A stretch of DNA of 47,437 bases from Bacteroidales bacterium (GTDB lineage Bacteria; Bacteroidota; Bacteroidia; Bacteroidales; Prolixibacteraceae): positions 1 through 47,437 of the forward strand of contig JAITWJ010000009.1 in the NCBI GenBank assembly GCA_031285325.1. Direction: 5' to 3'. Of this stretch, positions 47,286-47,437 are shown in pieces. Every line of letters begins with the position of its first letter. Position 1 is the stretch's first letter. The translations under genes and the position numbers were made by a program. Under the pieces are notes generated by a model. The model ran no database searches, had not been told where the DNA came from, and saw only the letters and a list, made by a program, of their open reading frames with translations.

Positions 47286-47437
47286 ATGACAAAAGAAACA
47301 AATATCAAACTTTTCGAGAACAGGAAAGTCCGCTCCCTGTGGGATGCGGAAAGTGAGAAATGGTACGTATCCATTGTGGATGTGATCGAGGCGCTGACGG
47401 AAAGCCCCAATCCCCGCAAGTATTGGAGCGTACTGAA
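47286..47437 (+). CDS. Bro-N domain protein, N-terminal part (3' truncated)
   Basis: Fifty codons from ATG 47286 to the window edge. The pattern NIKLFENRKVRSLWDAE, EKWYVSIVDVIEALTES and PRKYWSVL is the start of the Bro-N domain, found in phage antirepressors and in chromosomal DinD-like proteins. It probably marks the edge of an accessory region. A possible -7 box TAAATTTG is at 47246-47253. Confidence 0.75.
   Translation, partial: MTKETNIKLFENRKVRSLWDAESEKWYVSIVDVIEALTESPNPRKYWSVL

Noticed and set aside
47213-47419. 68-aa minus-strand frame at the right edge
   Set aside because: It is antisense to the recognisable Bro-N coding sequence.

Overview
The window is a stretch of a Bacteroidota chromosome, most likely order Bacteroidales. 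Three things point there. Several genes are preceded by the Bacteroidota -7 promoter box TAnnTTTG rather than a sigma-70 -10 box. The gene order rpsU, xerC, hpf, tRNAs, tuf, secE, nusG, rplK, rplA, rplJ, rplL, rpoB, rpoC, DUF3467 gene is characteristic of the phylum. Many secreted proteins are short SPII lipoproteins. The DNA is AT-rich apart from two GC-rich islands, and the Hdr/ETF/rubrerythrin content suggests an anaerobe. Strain and species cannot be named from this alone.

Layout: 1-382 is the 3' end of an unrecognised secreted protein. 697-1472 is rubrerythrin with its promoter. 1729-10271 is a minus-strand run of housekeeping genes: aspartate kinase, glycerate kinase with a RelA/SpoT enzyme, then Obg GTPase, a PAP2 phosphatase and a membrane MutS-like ATPase. 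10531-12072 is a GC-rich insertion holding hairpin repeats and a DUF6261 gene. 12224-13396 is a clostripain-family lipoprotein. 13459-15501 is an NrnA-type phosphoesterase with two FKBP lipoproteins, divergent from ndk. 16104-20576 holds dnaB and the PASTA protein/rluD/ddl operon. 20698-21040 is a second repeat insertion. 21196-22845 is a SulP transporter.

The metabolic centre is 23160-31843. A plus-strand operon encodes heterodisulfide-reductase-like proteins: HdrC-like, HdrB-like, a short HdrA/QmoA-like flavoprotein, a second HdrC-like ferredoxin and a membrane-anchored HdrD/DUF224 iron-sulfur protein. It runs head-on into a minus-strand operon for EtfB, EtfA and a long acyl-CoA dehydrogenase. 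Together they could carry electrons from acyl-CoA oxidation through ETF to a membrane quinone, possibly with electron confurcation; this is inference. From 32016 to 46832 the minus strand is the transcription/translation operon, closed by a clear intrinsic terminator. The right edge enters a small unknown ORF and the start of a Bro-N (phage antirepressor-like) gene.

The least expected observation is that the two GC-rich repeat islands, about 10 kb apart, are both bounded by inverted copies of one sequence (consensus TTTAGAAACTGTTTTGAA, extending to about 38 bp at three of the four ends). They look like two members of one undescribed non-autonomous insertion family, one of which carries the DUF6261 gene.
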